Assembly (NCBI GenBank): GCA_047624005.1
Contig: JBLHPE010000001.1
Span: forward strand, 45,827 to 109,826
Length of the DNA stretch: 64,000 nt
Origin: Ascidiaceihabitans sp047624005
GTDB lineage: Bacteria > Pseudomonadota > Alphaproteobacteria > Rhodobacterales > Rhodobacteraceae
Reading direction: 5' to 3'
In this document: piece by piece, positions 35,531 to 43,063 of the stretch
How positions within the stretch are numbered: position 1 is the first letter of the stretch
How the letters are laid out: each line of letters starts with the position of its first letter
Translations under genes and position numbers: made by a program
The notes under the pieces: model-generated
What the model was told of the DNA's origin: nothing
The model's input: the letters and a program-made list of their open reading frames with translations, nothing else
Database searches by the model: none

Positions 35531-36124
35531 TTAACCTCGGCGGGTTCTGCAGTTGGCCAATTGGCTTTGATACATATTGGCGCGGGACCCAACTTCGCCC
35601 GCGACGCGGACCAGCCAGGCTTTGCTGTTGTAACTGCCACGCGCATAACCAGTATGGCCTTCGTGATAGGCCAGATATTGATTGCGAGCATCTGTAAGTG
35701 AGATGTTGTTCCGCTTACGGGTGGTGTTCATATACCAACCCATAAAATCGGTCGCATCCGCAATGCGGGTCCGGCGGGACGACCGTTTTCCAGTCGCGAC
35801 CTGATATTCACGCCATGTTGCATCCAAGGCTTGGGAATAGCCCAAGGCACTGGATAGACGTCCGGTTGGAATTACGCCCGCGGCATAGCGAAATGGGGGA
35901 CGCGCGTTGCTTTTAAATTTACTCTCTTGGTAAATCGTCGCCATTTGAACGTGAACGGGGACACCCCATTTGCGTTCGGTCGCGCGGAATGCACGTAAAT
36001 ATTCGGGGCGCTCTTTAACGATAGCACATGCGTTGTCCAAATTGCGGGGAGAAGTGGACGTACCACTGGTCCCACAAGAGGCAACTGCCAATACTAACAT
36101 CATTGCGCGAAGAGTTCTGCTCAT
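35531..36124 (-). CDS. Lipoprotein lytic transglycosylase (SLT-like)
   Basis: 197 residues. Signal peptide with lipobox VASC (Cys17), then a lysozyme-like SLT fold with the catalytic Glu67 in ATIYQESKF and the later GYSQALDATWREYQ and YHEGHTGYARGSYN segments. It should cleave peptidoglycan glycan strands from the outer membrane or envelope. Stop lies 3 bp from the lolA stop; convergent, so no functional link is implied. Confidence 0.85.
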   Translation of the reverse strand: MSRTLRAMMLVLAVASCGTSGTSTSPRNLDNACAIVKERPEYLRAFRATERKWGVPVHVQMATIYQESKFKSNARPPFRYAAGVIPTGRLSSALGYSQALDATWREYQVATGKRSSRRTRIADATDFMGWYMNTTRKRNNISLTDARNQYLAYHEGHTGYARGSYNSKAWLVRVAGEVGSRANMYQSQLANCRTRRG

Positions 36125-36197
36125 ATGCCTCTCGCTTTTTTTTATTATCGTTTTTTGTTTCTATACCTGATTTTCCAGCGTTGGGAAATCACGTTTT

Positions 36198-37079
36198 CTA
36201 AAGCAGCACAGCTAGAATCAGCGGCAATGCGCCCACCGACATCAAGGTGGAGGTGACGACAAGGCCAGCAACCGCATCTGAATCGGCCCCGTACTTTTCA
36301 GCCAATAGGTAAGAGGTGACCGCCACGGGGGTTGCAACCTGCAAGACCAACACGCCAAAGGCCACATGGCTTAGGTCGAAATAATCAGCCACGATCCATG
36401 CGACACCAGTGCAAATGGTCAGCTTGATCAGTGATAAAAACGCAGCTTTTCCGATCCCACGGGGGTTCAAGCGGGCTACGGCGACGCCTAAAGTGATCAG
36501 CATGATTGGGATCGCCATCTGACCGATCAATGATAAGGTGTTGGTTAGGAACTTTGGTGTTTCCCACCCTTGCCACAAGAACAATGCACCCAATAGTGTT
36601 GCGGCGACTAAGGGTTCACGGATAACTTTGCCTAAGGCACCCTCACCAGACACCAACCAAATACCAAAGGTGAAGGACAAGATGGCCATAACGGCAAAGA
36701 CGACAATCGCGTAGCTTAGACCTGCTTCACCAAATGCGAAAAGGGCGAGTGGTAGGCCCAAATTGCCAGTGTTGCCGAAGATCAGCGGGGCCATATAGGT
36801 GCGGGTGTTGAGGCGGCCAACTTTTGCCAGCCCCCAGATAACCAATGTGACAGCGCCATAGGCCACGAACGAGGCGAGGGTTAATGCAGTCAGGGCAGCT
36901 GGATCCATCTTGGCTTGCATAAGTGATACGAAAATCAGGCAAGGCACGGCCAACGTCATGGCCAGCTGGGTGACGAATTGAATACGATACTCAAATCCGA
37001 GCTTGACCCAAGTAAAGCCAACGGCAGCCAAGATGAAAACGGGGGCGACGATCTCTAGTACTGTTACGATAAGGTTCAC
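36198..37079 (-). CDS. AEC-family transporter
   Basis: Auxin-efflux-carrier-type membrane protein of 293 residues with about ten hydrophobic helices in two five-helix halves. The GTG at 37079 is chosen because AGGAAAC lies 6 bases upstream and the protein then begins directly with the first helix; the longer frame (TTG at 37130) adds a charged, unrelated segment. Bacterial members carry organic acids such as malate or malonate; the substrate is unknown here. Divergent from hspQ. Confidence 0.82.
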   Translation of the reverse strand: MNLIVTVLEIVAPVFILAAVGFTWVKLGFEYRIQFVTQLAMTLAVPCLIFVSLMQAKMDPAALTALTLASFVAYGAVTLVIWGLAKVGRLNTRTYMAPLIFGNTGNLGLPLALFAFGEAGLSYAIVVFAVMAILSFTFGIWLVSGEGALGKVIREPLVAATLLGALFLWQGWETPKFLTNTLSLIGQMAIPIMLITLGVAVARLNPRGIGKAAFLSLIKLTICTGVAWIVADYFDLSHVAFGVLVLQVATPVAVTSYLLAEKYGADSDAVAGLVVTSTLMSVGALPLILAVLL

Positions 37080-37163
37080 AGACTGTTTCCTAAAAAATGG
37101 CTTCAAAAATTGGACAAAGGCCCCTTGCAACGTTTACTGACGAGCGATAGGGGCTGCAATATT

Positions 37164-37490
37164 ATGCTGAGAATTCGTGCAAAATATCATCTGGGCCAAG
37201 TGGTTCGGCACAAGAAGCATCCCTTTCGGGGTGTGATATTTGACGTCGATCCGCAATTTTCCAACACAGATGATTGGTACGAGGCTATTCCAGAGGAAAG
37301 CCGACCCATCAAAGAGCAGCCGTTTTATCACCTGTTGGCTGAAAATGACCAAAGCTATTACGTGGCCTATGTGTCTGAGCAGAACTTGATTGCTGACTAT
37401 TCAGGTGAACCAGTGGATCACCCTGATATCCCCGATTTGTTTGGACCGTTTCAGGACGGGACATACCCGTTGCATTTCCAAATGAACTAA
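37164..37490 (+). CDS. hspQ: Heat shock protein HspQ
   Basis: 108 residues from ATG 37164. Matches HspQ (YccV), a hemimethylated-DNA-binding/Lon-specificity-enhancing heat-shock protein: KYHLGQVVRHKKHPFRGVIFDVDP, DDWYEAI, QPFYHLLAEND and YVAYVSEQNL. The ribosome-binding site is weak (AGGGG about 13 bases away). Followed by a compact hairpin shared with the convergent ggt-like gene. Confidence 0.93.
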   Translation: MLRIRAKYHLGQVVRHKKHPFRGVIFDVDPQFSNTDDWYEAIPEESRPIKEQPFYHLLAENDQSYYVAYVSEQNLIADYSGEPVDHPDIPDLFGPFQDGTYPLHFQMN

Positions 37491-37497
37491 GTGGTGT

Positions 37498-37516
37498 GGT
37501 GGGCCAAAAGCCCACC
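37498..37516. terminator. Bidirectional hairpin between hspQ and the ggt-like gene
   Basis: GGTGGGC (37498-37504), CAAAA loop, GCCCACC (37510-37516). GC-rich 7-bp stem placed 7 bp after the hspQ stop and 8 bp before the convergent ggt stop. No long T run, so terminator strength is uncertain. Confidence 0.45.
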
Positions 37517-37524
37517 TTGCGAGG

Positions 37525-39102
37525 TCAATATCCCAACGCACATCCGTCTTTGCGCGCATCGCTTGCGCCCTCTAACACACCGTCATCGCGGATCAAGATC
37601 GCCTGACCGCCACCAATTGGTGTGTCGGTGATGCTGACCTTGTGACCCAAATCGCTCAGTTCTTGGCGAACCTTGTCAGAATATCCCCGTTCTACCTTCA
37701 TCTCGCCCGCGTCACTAAAGGCACGCGGTGCATCTATTGCAGATTGCGGGTCCATCCCAAAATCGGTCAGATTGCTGGCAAATCGCGCGTGTCCGTTTGG
37801 CTGATAGGCTCCACCCATCACACCGAATGGCATGATCGGCTTGCCGTCCTTACACACCATTCCAGGAATGATCGTGTGCATCGGACGTTTGCCACCCAGC
37901 AGCTCATTTGCGTGTCCTTTTTCAAGCGTGAATCCCGCGCCACGGTTTTGCATCAGGATACCGAATTTTTCGGATGCTATGCCTGACCCAAAGCCATGAA
38001 AAATTGAATAGATCAATGAGACGGACATGCCATCGCGGTCGACCACGGTTATATAGATCGTGTCCTTGTGAACAGACTCCGTCAGTGGTGCAGCTGCAGC
38101 CATTGCCTGTTTTGGATCAATCAAAGCGGCCAATTGCGATGCCGTTTCAGGTGCAAGCATATGGTCCAATCGGTTCGTATGATCCAGATCAGCAAGGAAA
38201 CGGTTGCGGGCGTCATAGGCCAGTTTTGAGGCTTCCGCCTCGATGTGCGCACGTTGTGATCCTACCGGATCCATCGATGCGATATCGAAATGTGATAAGA
38301 TATTCAGCATCAATAAGGCCGTAGCACCTTGGCCGTTTGGCGGATGCTCTACAACTTCGATGTCTTTATAGGTGCCGCCAATTGGAGTCGTCCGATCGCT
38401 GGAAGTAGTTTCAAAGTCATCTGCAGTATGAAGACCGCCCACTGCGGTGAGGCTTGCGATCATATCCTCTGCGATTTCTCCCGTATAAAAAGCGTCACGG
38501 CCATGTTTTGCAACACGGCGTAACGCTTCAGCTTGACCAAGTGAGCGGAACATTTGTCCGACACGTGGGGTTTTGCCATTAAAAAGGTATTTGTCGCGTG
38601 CAGTGCCTTGCAATGTTCCAGCGTCTTTGGCCCAATCAAATGCAACACGTGGTGCGACAGGAACCCCAGCATCTGCGTAGTGAATGGCCGGTGCCAAAAG
38701 ATGGTCCAACCCTAGCTTACCCACGTCTTCAGACAGTTTGCAAAACGCGTCCATTGCTGTTGGAATTGTAACAGAGTGTGGACTATGAAGCGGTACAACA
38801 CTTTCACCTTGAGCACGTAGTATGTCACTATTTAAGGCTGATGGCGCACGACCTGATCCGTTTATTGCGTGGATTTCATCGCTGCCAGCAGGTGAATAAA
38901 GGATGAAACAATCGCCACCGATTCCAGTCATCTGCGGCTCGCAAATTCCCAATAGGACAGCCCCTGCTATGGCGGCGTCCATCGCATTACCGCCGTCTTT
39001 GAGTATGTCGAGCGCAGCCTGCGCGGCCAAAGGATGTGAGGTTGCGCACATACCGTTGCTTGCAAAAACAGGAGATCGTCCTGGTAGATGGAAATCGCGC
39101 AT
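37525..39102 (-). CDS. Gamma-glutamyltransferase-family Ntn hydrolase
   Basis: 525 residues. N-terminal nucleophile hydrolase precursor expected to self-cleave before Thr348 (KDTIYITVVDRDG) into two subunits. In true glutathione-degrading GGTs the nucleophile region reads TTHxSVVD; here the second Thr and the His are replaced (TIYIT), as in GGT-like amidohydrolases such as oxamate hydrolase HpxW. So glutathione may not be the substrate. No signal peptide is visible, which also points to a cytoplasmic amidohydrolase. GGMGGAYQPNGHARF and the GIGGDCFIL segment are family-typical. Confidence 0.82.
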   Translation of the reverse strand: MRDFHLPGRSPVFASNGMCATSHPLAAQAALDILKDGGNAMDAAIAGAVLLGICEPQMTGIGGDCFILYSPAGSDEIHAINGSGRAPSALNSDILRAQGESVVPLHSPHSVTIPTAMDAFCKLSEDVGKLGLDHLLAPAIHYADAGVPVAPRVAFDWAKDAGTLQGTARDKYLFNGKTPRVGQMFRSLGQAEALRRVAKHGRDAFYTGEIAEDMIASLTAVGGLHTADDFETTSSDRTTPIGGTYKDIEVVEHPPNGQGATALLMLNILSHFDIASMDPVGSQRAHIEAEASKLAYDARNRFLADLDHTNRLDHMLAPETASQLAALIDPKQAMAAAAPLTESVHKDTIYITVVDRDGMSVSLIYSIFHGFGSGIASEKFGILMQNRGAGFTLEKGHANELLGGKRPMHTIIPGMVCKDGKPIMPFGVMGGAYQPNGHARFASNLTDFGMDPQSAIDAPRAFSDAGEMKVERGYSDKVRQELSDLGHKVSITDTPIGGGQAILIRDDGVLEGASDARKDGCALGY

Positions 39103-39359
39103 ATCAAAACCTTTGTCATTCAGTTGAAAGGCAACTTAACGGCGTAGATTTGGAAGTCCACTGTATCTGTCTGGGGAAGGGTGGTACCCCAGCATCGCGA
39201 ACTGGGTGGGGGCTGTTAACACGCGATGCCGAGGGAAGCTGTTTGCAGCTACAAGACACGGTATGACGATCATTAGGGGCGAAAATGTGGTCGGGGAATG
39301 GAACTTTTGAGGCGATCATAACTTTTGTCAAAATTGAAGAGGCCTACTGATTGGTTATT

Positions 39360-39809
39360 CTAGTCTAGCGCGATTTCTATACGAAGATCTAAGAGATTGA
39401 CCTCATTCACTCGGCTGTAAACGACATCTTTTGCCAAGGTTTTGATGATGAACCAGCCAAACCCGCCTTCTGGCATATCCTTCAAGTCAACATCGGTATT
39501 GGCGACCGATCCGATCGGTATCTGGCCGTTCGGCATAGGCAGCCCTTTATCGACCAACTTGATATTCAAGCCCGTATTGCCATGTTCACAATACACGCTG
39601 ATGGGGCCGCCATTTTCAGGGTCAGGGTACCCATGTTCAACAATGTTGTTGAGTGCCTCGGCCATGACCAGTTCGACTGTGCCGGCTTCCTTGATGTCCA
39701 ACTCCAAAGGTTCAAGACCAACCATTAGCCTCGCTGATGCTTCGCGAGCTGCATAAACGCCGCTTTGCACAGTGAAATGAATGTGTGGAATTGGTCTGCG
39801 ATCGGACAT
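39360..39809 (-). CDS. RsbW-like ATP-binding anti-sigma/serine kinase
   Basis: 149 residues with a GHKL ATPase core: N-box in AEALNNIVEHGYPDP (about 49-63), G1-like VDKGLP, and G2-like GGFGWFIIKTL. This is the anti-sigma-factor kinase type (HATPase_c_2) that binds or phosphorylates an STAS partner. It lies 28 bp downstream of the STAS gene on the same strand, making a partner-switch pair. Neither a PP2C phosphatase nor a sigma factor is nearby. Confidence 0.85.
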   Translation of the reverse strand: MSDRRPIPHIHFTVQSGVYAAREASARLMVGLEPLELDIKEAGTVELVMAEALNNIVEHGYPDPENGGPISVYCEHGNTGLNIKLVDKGLPMPNGQIPIGSVANTDVDLKDMPEGGFGWFIIKTLAKDVVYSRVNEVNLLDLRIEIALD

Positions 39810-39837
39810 ATTAAAGCACTCCGCTATTCCACTATGC

Positions 39838-40185
39838 TCAATGCTGTAGTTCGCTGACCGCCCCGTCTAACGTGGCGAAAAGGCTGAAAACAGAATCCAT
39901 TCGCGTCAATCGAAACACCTTGTCTACATTGGGTGTAAGCCCAGCCAAAGCCAGTGTTCGATCTTGGCCCATGTGCTTCATTGACGCAACAATTGCGCCC
40001 AATCCACTTGAATCGATAAACCCCACGGAACTTAAGTCCAGAATAATAATTTCAGGCCCCCCATCCGTTTCGGCCCGCATCGCATCCTTGAATTCGATAG
40101 CGACTGCTGCGTCGATACGATCATCATTTACAGAAACGATACATAGTTGGTCTTCTGTTCTGCTCGATAATTTCATTATATGCAC
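39838..40185 (-). CDS. STAS-domain anti-anti-sigma factor
   Basis: 115 residues covering one STAS domain. The phospho-serine is in VGFIDSSGLGAIVASM (Ser59/Ser60), the classical SpoIIAA site; phosphorylation by the neighbouring kinase would release it. Start taken at GTG 40185, with AGGGAT 7 bases upstream; an ATG three codons later has no ribosome site in range. First gene of the pair. Divergent from the thiolase gene. Confidence 0.87.
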   Translation of the reverse strand: MHIMKLSSRTEDQLCIVSVNDDRIDAAVAIEFKDAMRAETDGGPEIIILDLSSVGFIDSSGLGAIVASMKHMGQDRTLALAGLTPNVDKVFRLTRMDSVFSLFATLDGAVSELQH

Positions 40186-40270
40186 ACATGATCCCTAAGA
40201 ATGCTGCCATCAATAGGCCGCAAGTCTTACCAACCCGTGTCTAAAACACAAAAATACTGGAGCCCTATCT

Positions 40271-41443
40271 ATGAAAGATGTTGTCATTGCAGGTGCCGCG
40301 CGCACGCCGATGGGTGGGTTCCAAGGGGTGTTGGCACCGTTGACGGCCGCCGAACTGGGTGGGGCTGCCATCAAAGCTGCGTTGGCTGGTGCAGGGGCCG
40401 ATACTGTGGGCGAGGTGTTGATGGGTTGTGTCCTTCCTGCAGGACAAGGGCAAGCGCCTGCGCGACAAGCTGGGTTTGCTGGTGGTTTGGGCGAAGAGGT
40501 GCCCGCAACAACGCTCAATAAAATGTGTGGTTCGGGGATGAAGGCGGCGATGATTGCCTTTGACCAAATTGCGCTGGGCCAAGCAGATACTATGATCGCT
40601 GGCGGTATGGAGAGCATGACGAACGCACCATATCTTCTTGAGAAAATGCGCGGGGGCGCACGGTTGGGGCATAGCAATGTGATCGACCATATGTTTCTTG
40701 ATGGTTTGGAAGACGCCTACGACAAGGGTCGCCTTATGGGGACTTTCGCAGAGGATTGTGCGGAGACCTTTCAATTTACTCGGGGTATTCAGGATGATTA
40801 TGCGCTGGCGTCCCTGTCACGGGCGTTAAAAGCACAAGAAACTGGGGCCTTTGATGGTGAGATTGCGACTGTCGAAATCAAAACTCGCAAAGGAGCAGTG
40901 TCCGTCAATGTTGATGAACAACCTGCATCTGCACGGCCTGATAAAATCCCACAGCTCAAACCTGCGTTCCGGGAGGGTGGGACGGTCACGGCAGCCAATT
41001 CATCATCGATCTCAGATGGTGCAGCCGCGCTTGTACTGGCATCCGACGATTCGGCTAAGGCCAAAGGACTAAACATCCGCGCTACAATCAAAGGCCATGC
41101 AAGTCATGCGCAAGCGCCAGGGCTATTCACAACAGCGCCAGTCCCAGCAGCGCAGAAACTGTTGAAGCAAATCGGGTGGACCAAAGATGATGTAGATCTG
41201 TGGGAAGTAAACGAGGCATTCGCCGTTGTGCCACTCGCATTCATGCATGAAATGAGCCTCGCCCATGACATCGTGAACGTCAACGGTGGGGCCTGTGCGC
41301 TGGGCCATCCAATCGGCGCTTCAGGTGCGCGGATCATCGTGACCCTGCTTAACGCTTTGGAAAAACGCGGCCTCAAACGGGGTATAGCCGCAATTTGTAT
41401 TGGCGGCGGCGAAGGCACTGCCATCGCGATCGAGCTGCCCTAA
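40271..41443 (+). CDS. Acetyl-CoA C-acetyltransferase (thiolase)
   Basis: 390 residues. Catalytic Cys86 (LNKMCGSGMKA), His346 (ALGHPIGASG) and Cys376 (CIGGGEG) are all present. Biosynthetic-type thiolase making acetoacetyl-CoA or cleaving it; phaA and atoB are candidate names but no phaB or CoA-transferase is adjacent. ATG at 40271 with GGAGCCCTATCT upstream. Followed directly by an intergenic hairpin element. Confidence 0.92.
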   Translation: MKDVVIAGAARTPMGGFQGVLAPLTAAELGGAAIKAALAGAGADTVGEVLMGCVLPAGQGQAPARQAGFAGGLGEEVPATTLNKMCGSGMKAAMIAFDQIALGQADTMIAGGMESMTNAPYLLEKMRGGARLGHSNVIDHMFLDGLEDAYDKGRLMGTFAEDCAETFQFTRGIQDDYALASLSRALKAQETGAFDGEIATVEIKTRKGAVSVNVDEQPASARPDKIPQLKPAFREGGTVTAANSSSISDGAAALVLASDDSAKAKGLNIRATIKGHASHAQAPGLFTTAPVPAAQKLLKQIGWTKDDVDLWEVNEAFAVVPLAFMHEMSLAHDIVNVNGGACALGHPIGASGARIIVTLLNALEKRGLKRGIAAICIGGGEGTAIAIELP

Positions 41444-41506
41444 TTTCTTTTGGCCTTAAATATCCTCGGGGGAATCGCGAATAGCGATGGGGGCAGACAG
41501 CCCCCT
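41444..41506. repeat. Composite intergenic repeat, copy 1
   Basis: On the minus strand: a GGGGGC/GCCCCC hairpin (41489-41505), a small ATCGC/GCGAT hairpin, then CCCCCGAGGATATTT and GGCCAAAAGAAA. The same order of parts occurs in the other orientation at 50240-50295. It starts one base after the thiolase stop and ends 25 bp before the msrC start, so it may also act as a terminator. Confidence 0.65.
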
Positions 41507-41530
41507 ACCCAACGCAAAACGGACGAAACC

Positions 41531-41995
41531 ATGCATGTAGACTACAATTTTCTAAGCAAGACGGTCGCATCTTTGACAACTGGCGAAACAGATGCAGTAT
41601 CCCTCATGGCCACGGTGGCTTGTGAGGTGCACCACAGCGACGACCGCTTCGACTGGACTGGATTTTACCGCGTGACGGAGCCGGAGTTGATGAAAATAGG
41701 CCCCTACCAAGGGGGGCATGGGTGTTTGGTGATTCCTTTTTCGCGCGGTGTCTGCGGTGCAGCGGCACGCACAGGTGAAACCCAACTGGTGGCTGACGTG
41801 GATGCGTTTCCCGGCCATATTGCCTGCGCCAGTTCAACGCGTTCTGAACTGGTATTACCCGTTTGGAATGAAAAGGGCATTCTTTTGGGTGTATTCGACC
41901 TTGATAGTGATCAGCCTGATGCTTTTACCCAAGCTGACGCAGACGCGCTTGCGGTCATTCTTACCCAAACCTTTAAGTATGCAAAAGCAACCTAA
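41531..41995 (+). CDS. msrC: Free methionine-(R)-sulfoxide reductase
   Basis: GAF-domain reductase that repairs free Met-R-SO. 154 residues from ATG 41531. The three redox cysteines are Cys65, Cys75 and Cys99 in the family contexts GGHGCLVIPF, GVCGAAARTGETQLV and FPGHIACASSTRSELVLPV. Fits well beside a methionine-producing betaine pathway, but this may be coincidence of position. The frame upstream of the ATG runs through the repeat element and is not coding. Confidence 0.92.
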   Translation: MHVDYNFLSKTVASLTTGETDAVSLMATVACEVHHSDDRFDWTGFYRVTEPELMKIGPYQGGHGCLVIPFSRGVCGAAARTGETQLVADVDAFPGHIACASSTRSELVLPVWNEKGILLGVFDLDSDQPDAFTQADADALAVILTQTFKYAKAT

Positions 41996-42003
41996 AGTGG
42001 CCT

Positions 42004-42072
42004 GCATGAAAAAATGACTTGATTTTTCATGCGCTAAAGTGAAAACGTGAAATTAGGCTTATAATTTTCACG
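42004..42072. promoter_or_regulatory. Nested TGAAAA/TTTTCA inverted repeats upstream of the XRE-cupin gene
   Basis: GCATGAAAAA (42004-42013) and TTTTTCATGC (42023-42032) form a perfect 10-bp inverted repeat. The same TTTTCA at 42024-42029 also faces TGAAAA at 42040-42045, and CGTGAAATTA (42046-42055) faces TAATTTTCACG (42062-42072). All lie between msrC and the regulator start at 42081. They look like operator half-sites, plausibly for autoregulation; the first could also be a terminator of msrC. Confidence 0.5.
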
Positions 42073-42080
42073 GACCGTTC

Positions 42081-42653
42081 ATGCTTCAAACTAACCTTTC
42101 TAAGCCCGAGACATTGGGCGCTGATCTTCGCGCCTTGCGTAAATCGCGGGGGCTGACCCTAACGGATATGGCGGATGCACTTGGGCGGTCGGTCGGGTGG
42201 CTTAGCCAAGTTGAACGCGACATGTCCGACCCGTCCATCAGCGATCTGCGAGAAATCTCTGCACTAATTGGCGTGCCTATTTCGATGCTCTTTCGAAACG
42301 AAGCGGCCCCAGCGGACGAGGCAGGATATGTTGTGCGCAAAGGGACCCGTCGTCCGATGGGCTCGCGCACTGCAGGGCTGGTTGAGGAATTGTTGTCACC
42401 AGATCTGACCGACGATTTTGAGATGGTCCATTCTACTTTTGAACCACACAGTGAAATTTCCACTCCTGTACAGCGTCCGACCCAAGAGGTTGGGTATTTG
42501 ATCTCTGGGCAACTGGACCTCGAAATTGATGGCAAGGTTTTCAAGATCAATCCCGGTGATAGCTTTCGAATCAAAGGCGAATTGCATCGTTGGATGAATC
42601 CTTACGATGCCCCCGCGGTTGCGGTCTGGGTCATCGCGCCGCCTGTGTATTGA
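42081..42653 (+). CDS. XRE-cupin transcriptional regulator
   Basis: 190 residues: an XRE helix-turn-helix (about 12-66; LRALRKSRGLTLTDMADALGR, GWLSQVERDMSDPSIS) followed by a C-terminal cupin ligand-binding domain (about 115-187; QEVGYLISGQLDLEIDG, GDSFRIKGELHRWMNP). Such regulators usually sense a small catabolite. It heads a tight cluster with the GFA and FAD/GcvT genes (15-bp and 3-bp gaps), so it probably controls methylated-glycine breakdown. This link is inferred from position. Confidence 0.87.
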   Translation: MLQTNLSKPETLGADLRALRKSRGLTLTDMADALGRSVGWLSQVERDMSDPSISDLREISALIGVPISMLFRNEAAPADEAGYVVRKGTRRPMGSRTAGLVEELLSPDLTDDFEMVHSTFEPHSEISTPVQRPTQEVGYLISGQLDLEIDGKVFKINPGDSFRIKGELHRWMNPYDAPAVAVWVIAPPVY

Positions 42654-42667
42654 GAGGGCGTATATCG

Positions 42668-43060
42668 ATGTCGTTAAAACCCAAAATGCTAAACGGTAGC
42701 TGCAATTGTAAAGGCGTCACCTTTACCGTCACAGACGGCGGCCAAAGCGTGTCAGCCTGTCATTGCACTCAATGCCGCAAGCAATCCGGCCACCATTGGG
42801 CATCGGGATACACAGCATCAAGTAACTTTGAAATTTTAGGCGATGTCCGTTGGTTTGAGTCCAGCGAGACCGCCAAACGTGGGTTCTGTCCAACCTGCGG
42901 CTGTTTCCTGTTTTGGAAAGCAAACACTGAGGGTGGTATGAGCTTTTCCTTGGGAGCGATAGATGGGCCTACAGGGCTCAAATTACAAAAGCACATCTTT
43001 GTTGTGGACAAAGGTGACTACTACGAAATAGCGGACAGCGTGCCGCAAAGGGAGCAATAA
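42668..43060 (+). CDS. GFA-family protein (formaldehyde/glutathione)
   Basis: 130 residues from ATG 42668. Zinc-binding GFA (CENP-V) fold with cysteine pairs GSCNCKGV, CHCTQCRKQSG and CPTCGCFLFW. Members speed formation of S-hydroxymethylglutathione from formaldehyde or simply bind zinc; the activity has been disputed for some. Lying 3 bp before a demethylating dehydrogenase that releases formaldehyde equivalents, a detoxifying role is plausible. Confidence 0.85.
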   Translation: MSLKPKMLNGSCNCKGVTFTVTDGGQSVSACHCTQCRKQSGHHWASGYTASSNFEILGDVRWFESSETAKRGFCPTCGCFLFWKANTEGGMSFSLGAIDGPTGLKLQKHIFVVDKGDYYEIADSVPQREQ

Positions 43061-43063
43061 TAA

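Noticed and set aside
39103..39359. Two overlapping short ORFs between the ggt-like gene and the anti-sigma gene
   Set aside because: No ribosome sites, no recognisable domains, low-complexity composition.
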